Source of the DNA: Marinimicrobium alkaliphilum | GTDB taxonomy: Bacteria; Pseudomonadota; Gammaproteobacteria; Pseudomonadales; Cellvibrionaceae | DNA: 64,000 bases | Direction of reading: 5' to 3' | Assembly: GCF_003259155.1 (NCBI RefSeq) | Contig: NZ_QGMQ01000003.1 | Coordinates: 1 to 64,000 of the forward strand | Shown: positions 44,846 to 53,994 of the stretch, one piece after another | Layout: each line of letters opens with the position of its first letter | Position numbering within the stretch: the first letter of the stretch is position 1 | Notes under the pieces: model-generated | Databases searched by the model: none | Told to the model about the DNA's origin: nothing | The model's input: only the letters and a program-made list of their open reading frames with translations | Program-made: the position numbers and the translations under genes

Positions 44846-44886
44846 GGTCAATCTCAGTATATTCAGTGTTGGGCAAGGGGACGCGC

Positions 44887-45534
44887 TCAGGGGCGACCGT
44901 CCCAGGCCATGAAATTCTGCAGCAGGCGCAGGCCCGCTTCGTGACTTTTTTCCGGGTGGAACTGCACGGCAAACAGGTTCGCCTTGGCCAGCGCAGCGCT
45001 AAACGGCACACCGTACTGGCACTCCCCTGCCACCAAAGTCGGGTCGCCGGACTGGACGTAGTAGCTGTGCACAAAATAAAAACGGGTGTCCTGGGCAATG
45101 CCCTGCCAGAGGGGGTGGTCGCTGTGGTGTACCTGGTTCCAGCCCATGTGGGGCACTTTCAGAACCTCGCCTTGGGGCCCTTTGGGCGCCCCGAAAAAAC
45201 GCACTTCCCCCGGCAGCAGACCGAGACAGTCGACACCACCGTTCTCTTCACTGTGCTCCAGCAGCGCCTGCATGCCCACGCAGATACCCAGCACCGGTTT
45301 ACCGCTGGCCACCTGCTCATGCAGCAATGCATCGAAACCCAGCCGTCGGATTTCGGCCATACAGTCGCGAATGGCACCCACGCCGGGAAATATCACCCGC
45401 TCGGCGGTACGTACCCGTTCGGGATCAGCGGTCACCCAGACCTCGGCATCGGGCGCCACATGGCCGAGAGCGCTGGCCACCGAGTGCAGGTTGCCCATGC
45501 CGTAGTCAATCACCGCAACAGTCGTCGACGCCAT
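44887..45534 (-). CDS. hisH: imidazole glycerol phosphate synthase subunit HisH
   Basis: The 215-residue glutaminase that supplies ammonia to HisF. The class I triad is visible: the nucleophile Cys in [18 protein letters not shown], and His and Glu in [14 protein letters not shown]. The oxyanion segment [12 protein letters not shown] and the start [13 protein letters not shown] are typical. The ATG at 45532-45534 overlaps the hisB stop by one base (TAATG); the frame runs on upstream as a shadow inside hisB. Confidence 0.98.
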   Translation of the reverse strand: MASTTVAVIDYGMGNLHSVASALGHVAPDAEVWVTADPERVRTAERVIFPGVGAIRDCMAEIRRLGFDALLHEQVASGKPVLGICVGMQALLEHSEENGGVDCLGLLPGEVRFFGAPKGPQGEVLKVPHMGWNQVHHSDHPLWQGIAQDTRFYFVHSYYVQSGDPTLVAGECQYGVPFSAALAKANLFAVQFHPEKSHEAGLRLLQNFMAWDGRP

Positions 45535-46127
45535 TACAGGGAACCCTTGGTAGAGGGCATCATACCGGCCATGCGCGGGTCCTGTTCCAGAGCCATCCGC
45601 ACGGCACGACCGAAGGCCTTGAAAACCGTCTCGATCTGATGATGAGCGTTGTGCCCGCGCAGGCAATCGATGTGCAGGGTCACGTTCGCATGATTGACGA
45701 AGCCGTGAAAAAACTCGGAGAACAGCTCGGTATCAAACGCGCCAATACGTTTCTGGGTGAAAGGAATGTCCATCACCAGACCTGGACGACCGGAGAAGTC
45801 GATCACCACCCGGGACAAAGCCTCATCCAGCGGTACATACGCATGGCCGTAGCGGCGAATGCCTTTTTTGTCACCCAGCGCCTTGGCGACTGCCTGACCA
45901 ATGGTGATACCGATATCTTCGACGCTGTGGTGATCGTCGATATGGATATCGCCCTGGCATTTGACGTCGAGATCAATCATGCCGTGACGGGCAATCTGAT
46001 CCATCATGTGTTCGAGAAAAGGCACACCGGTATCAAAGGTACCTTTGCCGGTGCCGTCCAGATTCAGGCTAACGGAAATCTGGGTTTCGAGGGTATTGCG
46101 GTCCACCTGGGCGGTGCGCTCAGACAT
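45534..46127 (-). CDS. hisB: imidazoleglycerol-phosphate dehydratase HisB
   Basis: A 197-residue monofunctional IGPD, without the phosphatase domain fused in E. coli. Mn-binding histidine motifs are [41 protein letters not shown] and [23 protein letters not shown]. Start at the ATG 46125-46127, with a GGAGA site upstream; the frame opens 18 codons earlier. It heads the hisBHAF unit. Confidence 0.98.
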   Translation of the reverse strand: MSERTAQVDRNTLETQISVSLNLDGTGKGTFDTGVPFLEHMMDQIARHGMIDLDVKCQGDIHIDDHHSVEDIGITIGQAVAKALGDKKGIRRYGHAYVPLDEALSRVVIDFSGRPGLVMDIPFTQKRIGAFDTELFSEFFHGFVNHANVTLHIDCLRGHNAHHQIETVFKAFGRAVRMALEQDPRMAGMMPSTKGSL

Positions 46128-46234
46128 GACGTTCTCCAGTGGGGCAAGCTGAGAGCGCTTGCGGCTTTCACAAAGCGGCAATTATAGCGGGATGTGGCGA
46201 CGAATTCACGGGTTAGACAGTCGACAGGGCGACT

Positions 46235-46579
46235 TTAATGGCGATCGGCAGGCGAGTGTCGCTCGATAGTGAAAAGCTGCTCGAAATTGGCATAGCTGAG
46301 CGTTTGGCGCAACGCGGGCGAGCACCCACTCAAGAGCAAGGCGTCGCGCCCGAGGCCGGTGTAATCGCGCAGAATCAGCAGCATACCCAGACCGGAGCTG
46401 TCGATACCGGTACAGGCTGACAGGTCCACCCGATAACGGGTGTAGGTTCTGGCCCGCTGGCTATAGGCCTGGCGAAACGCCCGGTACCGCTCGACATCCA
46501 AAGCACCGGTAACCTGAATCGTCAGAGCCTCACCGCCGTCAGACACCACTGTCTGGACGCCATCGGACTGTTCAGTCAT
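46235..46579 (-). CDS. STAS-domain protein (anti-sigma-factor-antagonist type)
   Basis: A 114-residue single STAS domain. LTIQVTGALDVERYRAF is the first strand and helix; YRVDLSACTGIDSSGLGMLLILRDY carries the conserved DSSGLG segment whose serine is phosphorylated in SpoIIAA-like proteins. The C-terminal AxxNFEQLFTI strand is typical. No kinase or phosphatase partner is next to it. The start is uncertain: ATG at 46577-46579 is used here, and a GTG four codons upstream with GGGATA before it is an alternative. Confidence 0.85.
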   Translation of the reverse strand: MTEQSDGVQTVVSDGGEALTIQVTGALDVERYRAFRQAYSQRARTYTRYRVDLSACTGIDSSGLGMLLILRDYTGLGRDALLLSGCSPALRQTLSYANFEQLFTIERHSPADRH

Positions 46580-46807
46580 TGCCTTGTTCACGCTATCCCT
46601 ACCCCTGTGTGAAATATTCCGGCATGTCCCTGCCGCCTGCGGCGATCGGAACGACTGCTGCCCTGAATTCGGCCACATTTAACACTAAAGTTGCGCCCCG
46701 GCTCAAGAAACTTCGGCCTCATATAGCACTTGGGTATATCGCCGCCTATAATGGCCCTCCGCGTTTTACCTTTGGTTATTTAAAGCCCGTCAGGAGCCTT
46801 CAACCCT

Positions 46808-47692
46808 ATGCCTAGCGACGATCTGCTGCACCGCTTCATCTTCGATCACTGCGACGTGCGCGGGGAGCTTGTGACCCTGAGTGAGAGCTATCGGGAAGTG
46901 CTCAGTCACAACCCCTACCCCCCCGCCGTTCAACGCCTCCTGGGGGAATGCCTGGCGGCCGCCAGCCTGCTCTCCAGCACACTCAAATACCAGGGCCTGA
47001 TCAGCATCCAGGCCCGGGGCGACGGCCCAATTATGGCGCTGGTGGCTGAAGCCACCCACGACAACACCCTGCGCGGCATTGTCCGCCTCAATCCGGACCA
47101 GCCCCTCAGCGCCGAACAGGGTCAGACTGGCACTCTCGGTGACCTGCTGGGCAAAGGCATCATGGCCATCACCATCGAACCGGAGAAAGGCGAGCGCTAT
47201 CAGGGCATTGTGCCCATGGGCAGCGATCAATTAAGTGAGTGTCTACAGCATTATTTCCAGCAATCCGAGCAGTTGGACACCCGACTGTGGCTGCGTGCCG
47301 ATAAACAGGCGGCCACCGGCTTGCTGTTGCAGGCCCTGCCGACACCGAAGAATGCCTCGCGCGAAGCGAATCAGGAAAGCTGGCACACCCTGTGTACGCT
47401 GGCCGATACCGTCACCACCGAGGAGCTGCTGACTCTGGATCATCCGCAACTGCTGTTCCGGTTGTTCCACGAGGAATCGCCGCGCCTGTTCAGTCCCCAC
47501 GACTTCCGCTTTGCCTGCAGCTGCTCCCACGAGCGCAGCGCCAATGCCCTGTCGTCACTCGGGCGCGAGGAAGTTGAACAGCTGCTGGTGGAACAAGGCA
47601 CCATCACCATCGATTGCCAGTTTTGCAATCAACGCTACCGTTTTGACGCAGGTGCCGTGCGCGAGCTGTTCGGCGACTCAACCCTGCACTGA
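46808..47692 (+). CDS. hslO: redox-regulated chaperone Hsp33
   Basis: A 294-residue holdase that is activated by oxidation when its zinc-binding cysteines form disulfides. The four cysteines are in FACSCSHERSANAL and IDCQFCNQRYRF (CxC and CxxC). The N-terminal core reads LLHRFIFDHCDVRGELVTLSESYREVL and PIMALVAEATHDNTLRGIVRL. The 3' end overlaps the converging ygjV-like gene by 15 bases. Confidence 0.97.
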   Translation: MPSDDLLHRFIFDHCDVRGELVTLSESYREVLSHNPYPPAVQRLLGECLAAASLLSSTLKYQGLISIQARGDGPIMALVAEATHDNTLRGIVRLNPDQPLSAEQGQTGTLGDLLGKGIMAITIEPEKGERYQGIVPMGSDQLSECLQHYFQQSEQLDTRLWLRADKQAATGLLLQALPTPKNASREANQESWHTLCTLADTVTTEELLTLDHPQLLFRLFHEESPRLFSPHDFRFACSCSHERSANALSSLGREEVEQLLVEQGTITIDCQFCNQRYRFDAGAVRELFGDSTLH

Positions 47693-48208
47693 GCCCTCGC
47701 GGCTCAGACGTGCCTGGCGCTCGCTGCGCACCATGCGGTAGATGGTGCGTCCATTGACGCTAATGAGGGTCAGCTCCAGCAGCGTGCCACCGATCGAACC
47801 CACTGCGATATTGTTGGCCAACCAGAAACTCGCGCCCAGTAGAAACGCGATTCGCATCTGGATACCCGTCAGACAAAAAAGCGCATAGGTGCCGATGCAG
47901 GCACCGATCACCGGCAGCATGCCCACCCAGTCATCCGCCAAATACCACCCCAACCCAAAACTCAGCGCAATAAAGAGCCAGGCCACGAGCCGCGAACTGG
48001 TCTTCAGAGACAGCCCCGTGCGCACCACAGACAAAAATGAGCTGAGCACAGCGGTATAGGCGCCGAGCAATGCGAAGTGAATGCAGTTATTGAACTGCAG
48101 AATGAACATGAAGATTTTGAGCTTGCGGTCGTCGTGCTGATAGAAGCAGTAAACGCCCAGCGCGAAGCTCAGCAGGCCGAACAGCTGGCCCAGCGGGTTA
48201 TCCAACAT
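47678..48208 (-). CDS. YgjV-family inner-membrane protein
   Basis: A 176-residue protein with five or six predicted membrane helices and a conserved opening LGQLFGLLSFALGVYCFYQHDDRKLKIFM, matching the bacterial YgjV/Imp-YgjV family. LQFNNCIHFALLGAYTAVLSS and FWLANNIAVGSIGGTLLELTLISVN are further recognisable segments. Function is unknown. It overlaps hslO tail-to-tail by 15 bases. Confidence 0.85.
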   Translation of the reverse strand: MLDNPLGQLFGLLSFALGVYCFYQHDDRKLKIFMFILQFNNCIHFALLGAYTAVLSSFLSVVRTGLSLKTSSRLVAWLFIALSFGLGWYLADDWVGMLPVIGACIGTYALFCLTGIQMRIAFLLGASFWLANNIAVGSIGGTLLELTLISVNGRTIYRMVRSERQARLSREGSVQG

Positions 48209-48276
48209 CGGGGATCTCTCACGATCGGGGCCGCTCTGGCGGCGGCATGGCCTCTAGTCTAGCACAGACGCTACCG

Positions 48277-49734
48277 CTAGAACGCGAGCCCGGCCTGTAG
48301 CCCGAGCCCATACTCATCACCGTTGAAGCTGCGCGCGACGGCCACATCGAAATGTCCGTGGCGGCCGCCCAACCCCACCCCCAGCGACGGCAGCGTTGCA
48401 CCGTCCACAACATTCGTCCTCACACCCGCGCGCAACGCGGTATTGCGCCAGGCAAACCACTCGGCCCCCAAGCTGACATACTGCTTGTCGGGATCAAAAC
48501 CGAGCGGTTCATTGCGGCTAAGATCGGCATCGAGACTCAGGCGCACGTTGTGACCGCGATAACCGATGCCGGCGCGAGCCAGCGGCCGCAAAGGAATCCT
48601 GTCGCCAGCCACGTCCTCAAAGTCGTAGGGCACCAGATTGCGCACCACCAACCCCACTTGCCAGTGCCCGGACAGGTCGTAGAGCAAGCCCACATCCATA
48701 TTGAAGCGATTGTGTGTGCGCCGAAAAGCATCTTCGGAATAGTCGCTTAACGAATATTCATTGGCCAACTGCGTGTAATGAATTGACGTGAACTCCACAT
48801 CCTTGAGGGTAATGCCCACATGCAGATCACCGGGAAAGCGGCCCCGCCCGGGGAAACTGCGTGCCAGGCTCAGGGCCTGCTCTGTCACCTGAGCGCCCCG
48901 GGTTTCAATGCTGCTCAAGAATTCCTCGGGCAGGGGTTCGCGCAAATAATCCTGAACGTTGCGGCCACGGTAATCGTCGGCGCGCACATCGTCACGCATC
49001 TGTCGAAAATCAATAAAGTTGTCGAGCGCCTGCACACTCTCCATCAGACCGCTGGCGCGATCGACCACCTCAGCCAGAGTCATTCCCCGCTCGTTCCGGT
49101 ACTCGGGCAACAAGGCTAACTCGTCGAGGACATTGGCAAAGGCGTCGATGGTCCCGGTCACCTGATTGATGGCGTGGTTGTCTTCTTCAGCAACCCGAAC
49201 AACACTGCCGAGCACCGCGTATTCACGGTGATAGCCCCCCAAGGCCCAGTGCCCAACCGGATAACCAAAGGCAAAACCATACGAGGCACTGGCTCTGAGC
49301 GGGCGATCGGACAGGCCGTTGATATCGTCCTGGGCCGCGCGAATGGCGCTGGTCGCGTTGCGCAGATCCGCGCCGCCTTCAAACTCGGTGGGCGAAATAT
49401 CAATATCAGAATCGATCAGGTCTGCCAGAGACATCCCCCGATAGCGGTCGCGAAAATCCTGCGCCGTAGCCAGAAAGTTGTCGCGGTCAATCAGCCGGGC
49501 GCCTACGTAGCTGTGACCATGCAAGCGCGTTTGCCGGCGCGGGTCGTGATCGATCAACAGCGCCGGGTTGAACAGGCTGGCGTTATGCGAACGCGCCGTG
49601 ACCACCCCGGAACCGCCCATGGACACCGAGCGCGCATCGAACGACAAAAAAGAAATACTCCAGGCACTCGCGCAATAGCCACCCAGCAGCAACCCGCCAA
49701 GCCAAGCCCTACGCGATATTCCCCAACGACCCAA
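48277..49734 (-). CDS. TraF-like outer-membrane beta-barrel protein
   Basis: A 485-residue exported protein. After a signal peptide (SRRAWLGGLLLGGYCASAWS) comes SFDARSVSMGGSGVVTARSHNASLFNPALL, the opening I associate with the chromosomal 'conjugal transfer protein TraF' family (TraF_2). The rest alternates like a long-chain barrel, with helical parts in the middle and a final aromatic residue (LGLQAGLAF), as expected for BAM substrates. No ATG fits: AGGAGG lies nine bases before a TTG at 49732-49734, which starts just ahead of the signal peptide. The frame opens 28 codons earlier. There are no other tra genes nearby, so the family name should not be taken to mean conjugation. Confidence 0.82.
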   Translation of the reverse strand: MGRWGISRRAWLGGLLLGGYCASAWSISFLSFDARSVSMGGSGVVTARSHNASLFNPALLIDHDPRRQTRLHGHSYVGARLIDRDNFLATAQDFRDRYRGMSLADLIDSDIDISPTEFEGGADLRNATSAIRAAQDDINGLSDRPLRASASYGFAFGYPVGHWALGGYHREYAVLGSVVRVAEEDNHAINQVTGTIDAFANVLDELALLPEYRNERGMTLAEVVDRASGLMESVQALDNFIDFRQMRDDVRADDYRGRNVQDYLREPLPEEFLSSIETRGAQVTEQALSLARSFPGRGRFPGDLHVGITLKDVEFTSIHYTQLANEYSLSDYSEDAFRRTHNRFNMDVGLLYDLSGHWQVGLVVRNLVPYDFEDVAGDRIPLRPLARAGIGYRGHNVRLSLDADLSRNEPLGFDPDKQYVSLGAEWFAWRNTALRAGVRTNVVDGATLPSLGVGLGGRHGHFDVAVARSFNGDEYGLGLQAGLAF

Positions 49735-49861
49735 AAGCGACGTCCTCCTAGTTCCTTTGAGCGATAACACTTTCGCAGTGTAGCAATGCAAATTCAGAAA
49801 GTCCCTGCCTTCTCTCACGGACAGGGTACGGCCCCTCTTTCTTCGTAAATACGACCTAAGG

Positions 49862-49877
49862 TGTGACCTCCGTCACG
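49862..49877. promoter_or_regulatory. CRP-like site upstream of the putative effector
   Basis: TGTGACCTCCGTCACG has the half-sites TGTGA and TCACG (one mismatch to TCACA), spaced by six bases, 96 bp before the start codon at 49974. It mirrors the site in front of rhs. Confidence 0.55.
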
Positions 49878-49973
49878 AACCAGTGCCGATAGCGCCAACA
49901 CAACTTTACAGATCGTCGTCCGATTGCGAAAATCACACCTTACTAACAAGCATCACATAAGTAAGGGATTACT

Positions 49974-50945
49974 GTGCCAGACATTCTATTCCCCCAGCAG
50001 AACATCGACATCAACACCCTCTACCCCAACGATGAGGACGCCATCAAGGCATTCCTTGCGCGTCACAGCGGATGCTCGACACTCATGGCCAACCGGCCTT
50101 ACTGTCATCAGGACCCCAGCCCACTCGACCTGGCTATTGTGCAACGGCTACAAGCGATCGACGCCGAGAGCCGCCAGCATCTGGTGTGCGCCATCGATGA
50201 CTTTGGGGAAGACATTCACACGCTTGCAGTATTTTACGAACGCCTGATCGATGGCCTCAATCTAAACGGCACCAATACGTTGGTTGGCGCAGGCGCCACG
50301 ACGCGAGCCACTCGCCTGGATCAGTTCCACCGGGCGCTGATAAGCTACCGAGAATCGCTGGTCGCCCTCAACAACCACCGCCGTGTGGGCCGTGTAGCGG
50401 CCTCTCAGCGTCGAGCACTGGAGCAAGCGGTACGCAGGGATTTCCAAATACTTCAGGACCAATATCAGGTCGAACTCAAGAAAATCGGCACGCGAAACCA
50501 CGCCGGTCGCAATCGTGGCAACGCCCTGAGCAGTGCGGAACGCGGCGTTACCTTGGCCAACCGCCGACGCAGCCGAAATCTTTATGTAGACGACCTCCCC
50601 GAAGCCCAGCGCCTGCAACGCCTCTCTCAAGGCATCCGCTATGCAGGTAACGGCGTCGTCGCACTCGATGGCGTCAGCCGTATACATGCTGTTCACCGCA
50701 CCCACCGAGCCGGTGGTAATTGGCAACGCGAAGCCGCCGCTCAGGCAACGGGGTTTGGAGCGGGCGGGGCCGCCGGGCTCGCAGCCGGAAAGGGCGTCGT
50801 CATCGCTCTGACAAAAATTGGGTTGGCGGCAACACCTGCTGGTTGGGTCATTCTTCTGGGCGCAGGCATTACTGTGGGCTATTTTGCTGCCACCCAGGCG
50901 GATCGCAGTGGCACCTCATTTGCGCGGCGGGTATTCGACCGTTAA
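49974..50945 (+). CDS. putative membrane-active effector (glycine-rich hairpin C-terminus)
   Basis: A 323-residue protein of no family I can name, without a signal peptide. Residues 1-250 are mostly helical and charged. Residues about 253-305 form two glycine/alanine-rich hydrophobic stretches (TGFGAGGAAGLAAGKGVVIAL and LAATPAGWVILLGAGITVGYF), like the glycine-zipper hairpins of colicin-type and type VI membrane-disrupting toxins. A short basic tail follows. The next gene, 11 bases away, encodes a small membrane protein of the kind that protects against such toxins. The start is GTG behind GTAAGGGATT, the same ten bases found directly before the rhs start. A toxin role is inference. Confidence 0.55.
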   Translation: MPDILFPQQNIDINTLYPNDEDAIKAFLARHSGCSTLMANRPYCHQDPSPLDLAIVQRLQAIDAESRQHLVCAIDDFGEDIHTLAVFYERLIDGLNLNGTNTLVGAGATTRATRLDQFHRALISYRESLVALNNHRRVGRVAASQRRALEQAVRRDFQILQDQYQVELKKIGTRNHAGRNRGNALSSAERGVTLANRRRSRNLYVDDLPEAQRLQRLSQGIRYAGNGVVALDGVSRIHAVHRTHRAGGNWQREAAAQATGFGAGGAAGLAAGKGVVIALTKIGLAATPAGWVILLGAGITVGYFAATQADRSGTSFARRVFDR

Positions 50946-50956
50946 GGCCAACAATC

Positions 50957-51310
50957 ATGACGCTAGAGAATTTCTACTTTTGGGCCTTTGGTCTATCTTT
51001 TCTAACCTTTGGGCCATCCTGGATACTCTTCGCCCGACTGACCATGGCGCGCATCGAACGCCAGATCGCCCAAGACGGCTACCCACGGCCCTGCCCTTGG
51101 GATGGTCCCGGTGGACGGGCGCTTTGGTATGCCTACGCCGTCGGTTTACCCATCGGCTTATTCAATGACGAGAATGACCCCTTTATTAACGTACCCTTGG
51201 TGCGCCGTTATGCCACCCCAGCGGATAAAATACGTGGGTTCGTCATGGTGGTGTCGGGCAATATTTTCGTCGTGGTGGCAGTAATAGGTGGTTGGTATTT
51301 GGGAATCTGA
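50957..51310 (+). CDS. putative membrane immunity protein
   Basis: A 117-residue inner-membrane protein with hydrophobic helices at both ends (FYFWAFGLSFLTFGPSWILFA and GFVMVVSGNIFVVVAVIGGWYLG) and a middle part, RQIAQDGYPRPCPWDGPGGRALWYAYAVGLPIGLFNDEN, which may dip into the membrane. I recognise no family. It starts 11 bases after the putative effector, with AAGG in the gap, so the two are co-translated. Membrane immunity proteins are the rule for membrane-depolarising effectors. Confidence 0.55.
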   Translation: MTLENFYFWAFGLSFLTFGPSWILFARLTMARIERQIAQDGYPRPCPWDGPGGRALWYAYAVGLPIGLFNDENDPFINVPLVRRYATPADKIRGFVMVVSGNIFVVVAVIGGWYLGI

Positions 51311-51411
51311 GGCCTCATCTGACACGCTGAATATCGACCTTTGCCCTCCAGCCGTCCAGCACGTATCATCAAGCGAGCAAATTCTTGCCTAGCCGACTGA
51401 TACAACATTTT

Positions 51412-52194
51412 ATGCGCGCACTGTTGTTTTTACTCACCTTGGCTCTGGGCGCGGCAGCGATGGCGGCCGAGCAGATAGAGCAAACCCTGGAGCTGGGCAT
51501 TGGCATCGGCGGGGTCAGCGCGCCGGATTATCGGGGCTCGCGCGAATACCGCCATACTCTCTCACCCATTCCTTACCTGGTTTATCGCGGACGCTTTTTT
51601 CAGGCCGACCGGGATGGCTTGCGCGGTGAATTTTTGCGCCACGATCTCTACGAACTCAATATCAGCGCCAGTGCCACGCTGACGCCTGAGAGCCATCGCA
51701 ACCCCCTGCGTGAAGGCATGCCCAGCATCTACTCCACCCTCGAAATTGGCCCGGCGCTGAACGTCAATGTCACCGGGCAGCTGCTGGAGGAAGGCTGGAT
51801 GCTGAGTTTACCGGTGCATGCGGTGATTCAGGTGGGCGGACGCCCGGACCCGGTAGGCTGGGTGGCACACCCCCAACTGGTCTACCGCTGGCCGTTTGCA
51901 AAGTCCGCACTGACCTATCGTACCGGACTCTATTTTGCCGATCGCCATTACCACCGTCACTATTACGCCGTGGCGGAAGAGTTCGCTACGGACGAGCGGC
52001 CCGAGTACAACGTGGGCGGCGGCTACAGCGGTTGGAGCCACCAGTTGGTGTTGAGCCGCAGGACGGAAAACTGGTGGTATGGCGCCTATGTCCGCTACGA
52101 AAACCTGAGCGGCGCCGTGTTTATCGACAGCCCCTTGGCGGAAACACGCCATGCCATCGCCAGTGGCGCCGGTATCAGCCGTGTAATTTTTTGA
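51412..52194 (+). CDS. MipA/OmpV family outer-membrane protein
   Basis: A 260-residue barrel protein with a signal peptide (RALLFLLTLALGAAAMA). GIGIGGVSAPDYRGSREYRHTLSPIPYLVYRGRFFQADRDGLRGEF is the family opening, and the chain ends in aromatic Phe (SRVIF) as BAM substrates do. MipA was described as a scaffold for murein enzymes; OmpV-like members act as porins. I use the ATG at 51412; the frame also opens nine codons earlier. Neither start has a convincing ribosome site. Confidence 0.9.
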   Translation: MRALLFLLTLALGAAAMAAEQIEQTLELGIGIGGVSAPDYRGSREYRHTLSPIPYLVYRGRFFQADRDGLRGEFLRHDLYELNISASATLTPESHRNPLREGMPSIYSTLEIGPALNVNVTGQLLEEGWMLSLPVHAVIQVGGRPDPVGWVAHPQLVYRWPFAKSALTYRTGLYFADRHYHRHYYAVAEEFATDERPEYNVGGGYSGWSHQLVLSRRTENWWYGAYVRYENLSGAVFIDSPLAETRHAIASGAGISRVIF

Positions 52195-52290
52195 AAAGTC
52201 AGCCCAATCGGCTAAACCAAGCCCCGGTTATCCGGTCAGAGCTTCCAAGCGTACACTTCTCCACCCACTCACACAGTAAGGAACCGTGTC

Positions 52291-52884
52291 ATGGTGAAAT
52301 TACCTCTTGCCCTCAGTATCGGCGCACTGGCACTCGGTGCCAGCCTTGGCGCTCAAGCCTATCAGTGGCCCGCCATCGAGTTTATTTACGGCAACGCTGA
52401 TCAGGAAACCCGCGGAGACGGCTACCGTATCAGCGAAGATGATATGAGTATGGGCTTGCGCCTGAGCCAGGAGCTGAGTCCCTACGTCGCATGGGAATTG
52501 GCCCGGATCAGTTACGGCGATATCAACGATCGCTACCTGGACGGTGACGCGGTCATCAACGAGAACATCCGCACGTCCTCAATCAACTTCGGCTTGCGTG
52601 CACAGATTCCCCTGGAGCAGGGTTTCTCGTTGATCGGCCGGTTCGGGCTGGCGAAATGGGATTACCGCATCAGCGAGACTGACAGTGATTTTCCGGGCGA
52701 TGTGTTGCGTCTGCAGAGTTCAGGCACAGATATCTATTACGGGGTTGGGCTGAAAGTCGACTTCACTCAGAACCTGTTTTTCAACCTGTCTTATGACATT
52801 ATTGAAATGAATCCGGAGATTCTCGGGGTTGACCTGGAGCACGACGTCAAGCACCTGAACTTCGGCATTGGCTATCGTTTTTAA
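52291..52884 (+). CDS. small outer-membrane beta-barrel protein
   Basis: A 197-residue protein with a signal peptide (LALSIGALALGASLGAQA) and about eight amphipathic strands, ending in GIGYRF. It resembles OmpA-transmembrane or Ail-like barrels in size. AAGGA precedes the ATG at a good distance. No specific family or function can be assigned. The next gene converges on it. Confidence 0.78.
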   Translation: MVKLPLALSIGALALGASLGAQAYQWPAIEFIYGNADQETRGDGYRISEDDMSMGLRLSQELSPYVAWELARISYGDINDRYLDGDAVINENIRTSSINFGLRAQIPLEQGFSLIGRFGLAKWDYRISETDSDFPGDVLRLQSSGTDIYYGVGLKVDFTQNLFFNLSYDIIEMNPEILGVDLEHDVKHLNFGIGYRF

Positions 52885-52896
52885 GCGAAACAGGCG

Positions 52897-53214
52897 CTAT
52901 TGAATCCGGTGGGGCTCAAGCTCCACCCGTTCAATTTTGCGCCCGAGCATCAATACCCGGCCCTGATAGCGCTCGGCACCGTTAACCGTGAATTCGAAAT
53001 AGTAGGCCCGCCACAGCGCCAAGTGCCCCTTTGGGTGACGTTTGACCCACAAACGACGCAAAAAGACACTCTGATCGAGTAACTGCACATTCATCTTCTG
53101 GCACTGATAAAGCGCCGCCTGCAGTGCAAATTCCCGGGTTTTTATCGAGCGCACCACACAAAAGCCAAGCAGCGCCAGGGCGCTCAGCCACAATAGGGCT
53201 TTAATATCGAGCAT
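52897..53214 (-). CDS. DUF3301 membrane-anchored protein
   Basis: A 105-residue protein with one N-terminal membrane helix (LLWLSALALLGFCVVRSIK) and a C-terminal soluble part (MNVQLLDQSVFLRRLWVKRHPKGHLALWRAYYFEFTVNGAERYQGRVLMLGRKIERVELEPHRI) that fits DUF3301, a family I recall from many gammaproteobacteria. Start at the ATG 53212-53214, behind GAAGG; the frame opens 25 codons upstream through the cspA terminator. Function unknown. Confidence 0.85.
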   Translation of the reverse strand: MLDIKALLWLSALALLGFCVVRSIKTREFALQAALYQCQKMNVQLLDQSVFLRRLWVKRHPKGHLALWRAYYFEFTVNGAERYQGRVLMLGRKIERVELEPHRIQ

Positions 53215-53227
53215 GTTACCTTCAAAC

Positions 53228-53263
53228 AAAAAAGCCCCCCGCCAAGCCAGGTATGGCACGGCG
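53228..53263 (-). terminator. terminator after cspA
   Basis: On the minus strand a ten-pair stem with one T-T mismatch (CGCCGTGCCA with TGGCTTGGCG, loop TACC) is followed by GGGGGC and a T run. It separates cspA from the DUF3301 gene. Confidence 0.6.
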
Positions 53264-53311
53264 CGGTAGCGATACATTGACCCTGCCATTCACAGCAGAG
53301 GTATAAGCCGA

Positions 53312-53521
53312 CTAGAGCGGGGTGACGTTTTCCGCTTGCAACCCTTTTTGGCCCTGGGTCACTTCAAAGGTGACCTGCTGGCCCTCTTTGAGTGTTTTTC
53401 GCCCTGAGCCATTGATTGAACGAAAGTGAACGAAAACATCGGCGTCGCCCTCGCGGGCGATAAACCCATAACCCTTCTCGTCGTTAAACCATTTAACAAC
53501 GCCAGACACGAGATCAGACAT
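53312..53521 (-). CDS. cold-shock domain protein
   Basis: A 69-residue CspA-family single-strand nucleic-acid binder. Both RNA-binding motifs are present: KGYGFI (RNP1) and VFVHF (RNP2), within [20 protein letters not shown]. An AGGAAG site precedes the ATG. Whether it is cold-induced or constitutive (CspD/CspE-like) cannot be told; the upstream 113 bases are shorter than the long leader of E. coli cspA but could carry part of one. Confidence 0.97.
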   Translation of the reverse strand: MSDLVSGVVKWFNDEKGYGFIAREGDADVFVHFRSINGSGRKTLKEGQQVTFEVTQGQKGLQAENVTPL

Positions 53522-53634
53522 AGCTTCCTCACGGGGTAGTACCGTGGCCGCGAACGGCCCGTAAATCCGACAGAGCGGACATCACACGCAATACCTCTGC
53601 GTCGATTTAAATTAAAGCAGTCCCCATTACAGAG

Positions 53635-53961
53635 TCAAGCGCGACGGCGCCCCAGACGCTCATGTAAATAAATCGAAAGCGCCACAATCACAATACCCGA
53701 GATCATAACGCTGCGTTTGACCCACTCAAAATCCAACCCCTCTTTTGCAAGTTGGTATCCGGCCAAGCCCCAGACGGCACTGGCGAAATAGGCCCAACGC
53801 TGCTGCAGAAACACACCCACGGCAACCCCGGCACTGATCAGCGCCAGCATCGCGCCGTAAATACTGACCGCACTCAGGTAGCCGGACGCGACCAGTACCA
53901 AAAGCCCAATCAAAACCAGATTGAGCAAACGATCGTACAGGCGGGGGACGGTGTTAGACAT
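53635..53961 (-). CDS. small membrane protein
   Basis: A 108-residue protein with three or four hydrophobic helices (LLNLVLIGLLVLVASGYL, SIYGAMLALISAGVAVGVFL, YFASAVWGLAGYQL, VMISGIVIVALSIYL) and a basic tail (ERLGRRRA). I recognise no family. It lies 33 bases after ubiI on the same strand, so it may be the last gene of the pepP-ubiH-ubiI transcript. The start is uncertain; the ATG at 53959-53961 is used. Confidence 0.65.
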   Translation of the reverse strand: MSNTVPRLYDRLLNLVLIGLLVLVASGYLSAVSIYGAMLALISAGVAVGVFLQQRWAYFASAVWGLAGYQLAKEGLDFEWVKRSVMISGIVIVALSIYLHERLGRRRA

Positions 53962-53994
53962 AGCAGGCAATACTCCGGATAAAGTGTTGGGTAG

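Noticed and set aside
48277-49734. Evidence of a conjugative element from the TraF-like gene
   Set aside because: No relaxase, coupling protein or other tra/trb gene occurs in the window; neighbours are ordinary chromosomal genes.
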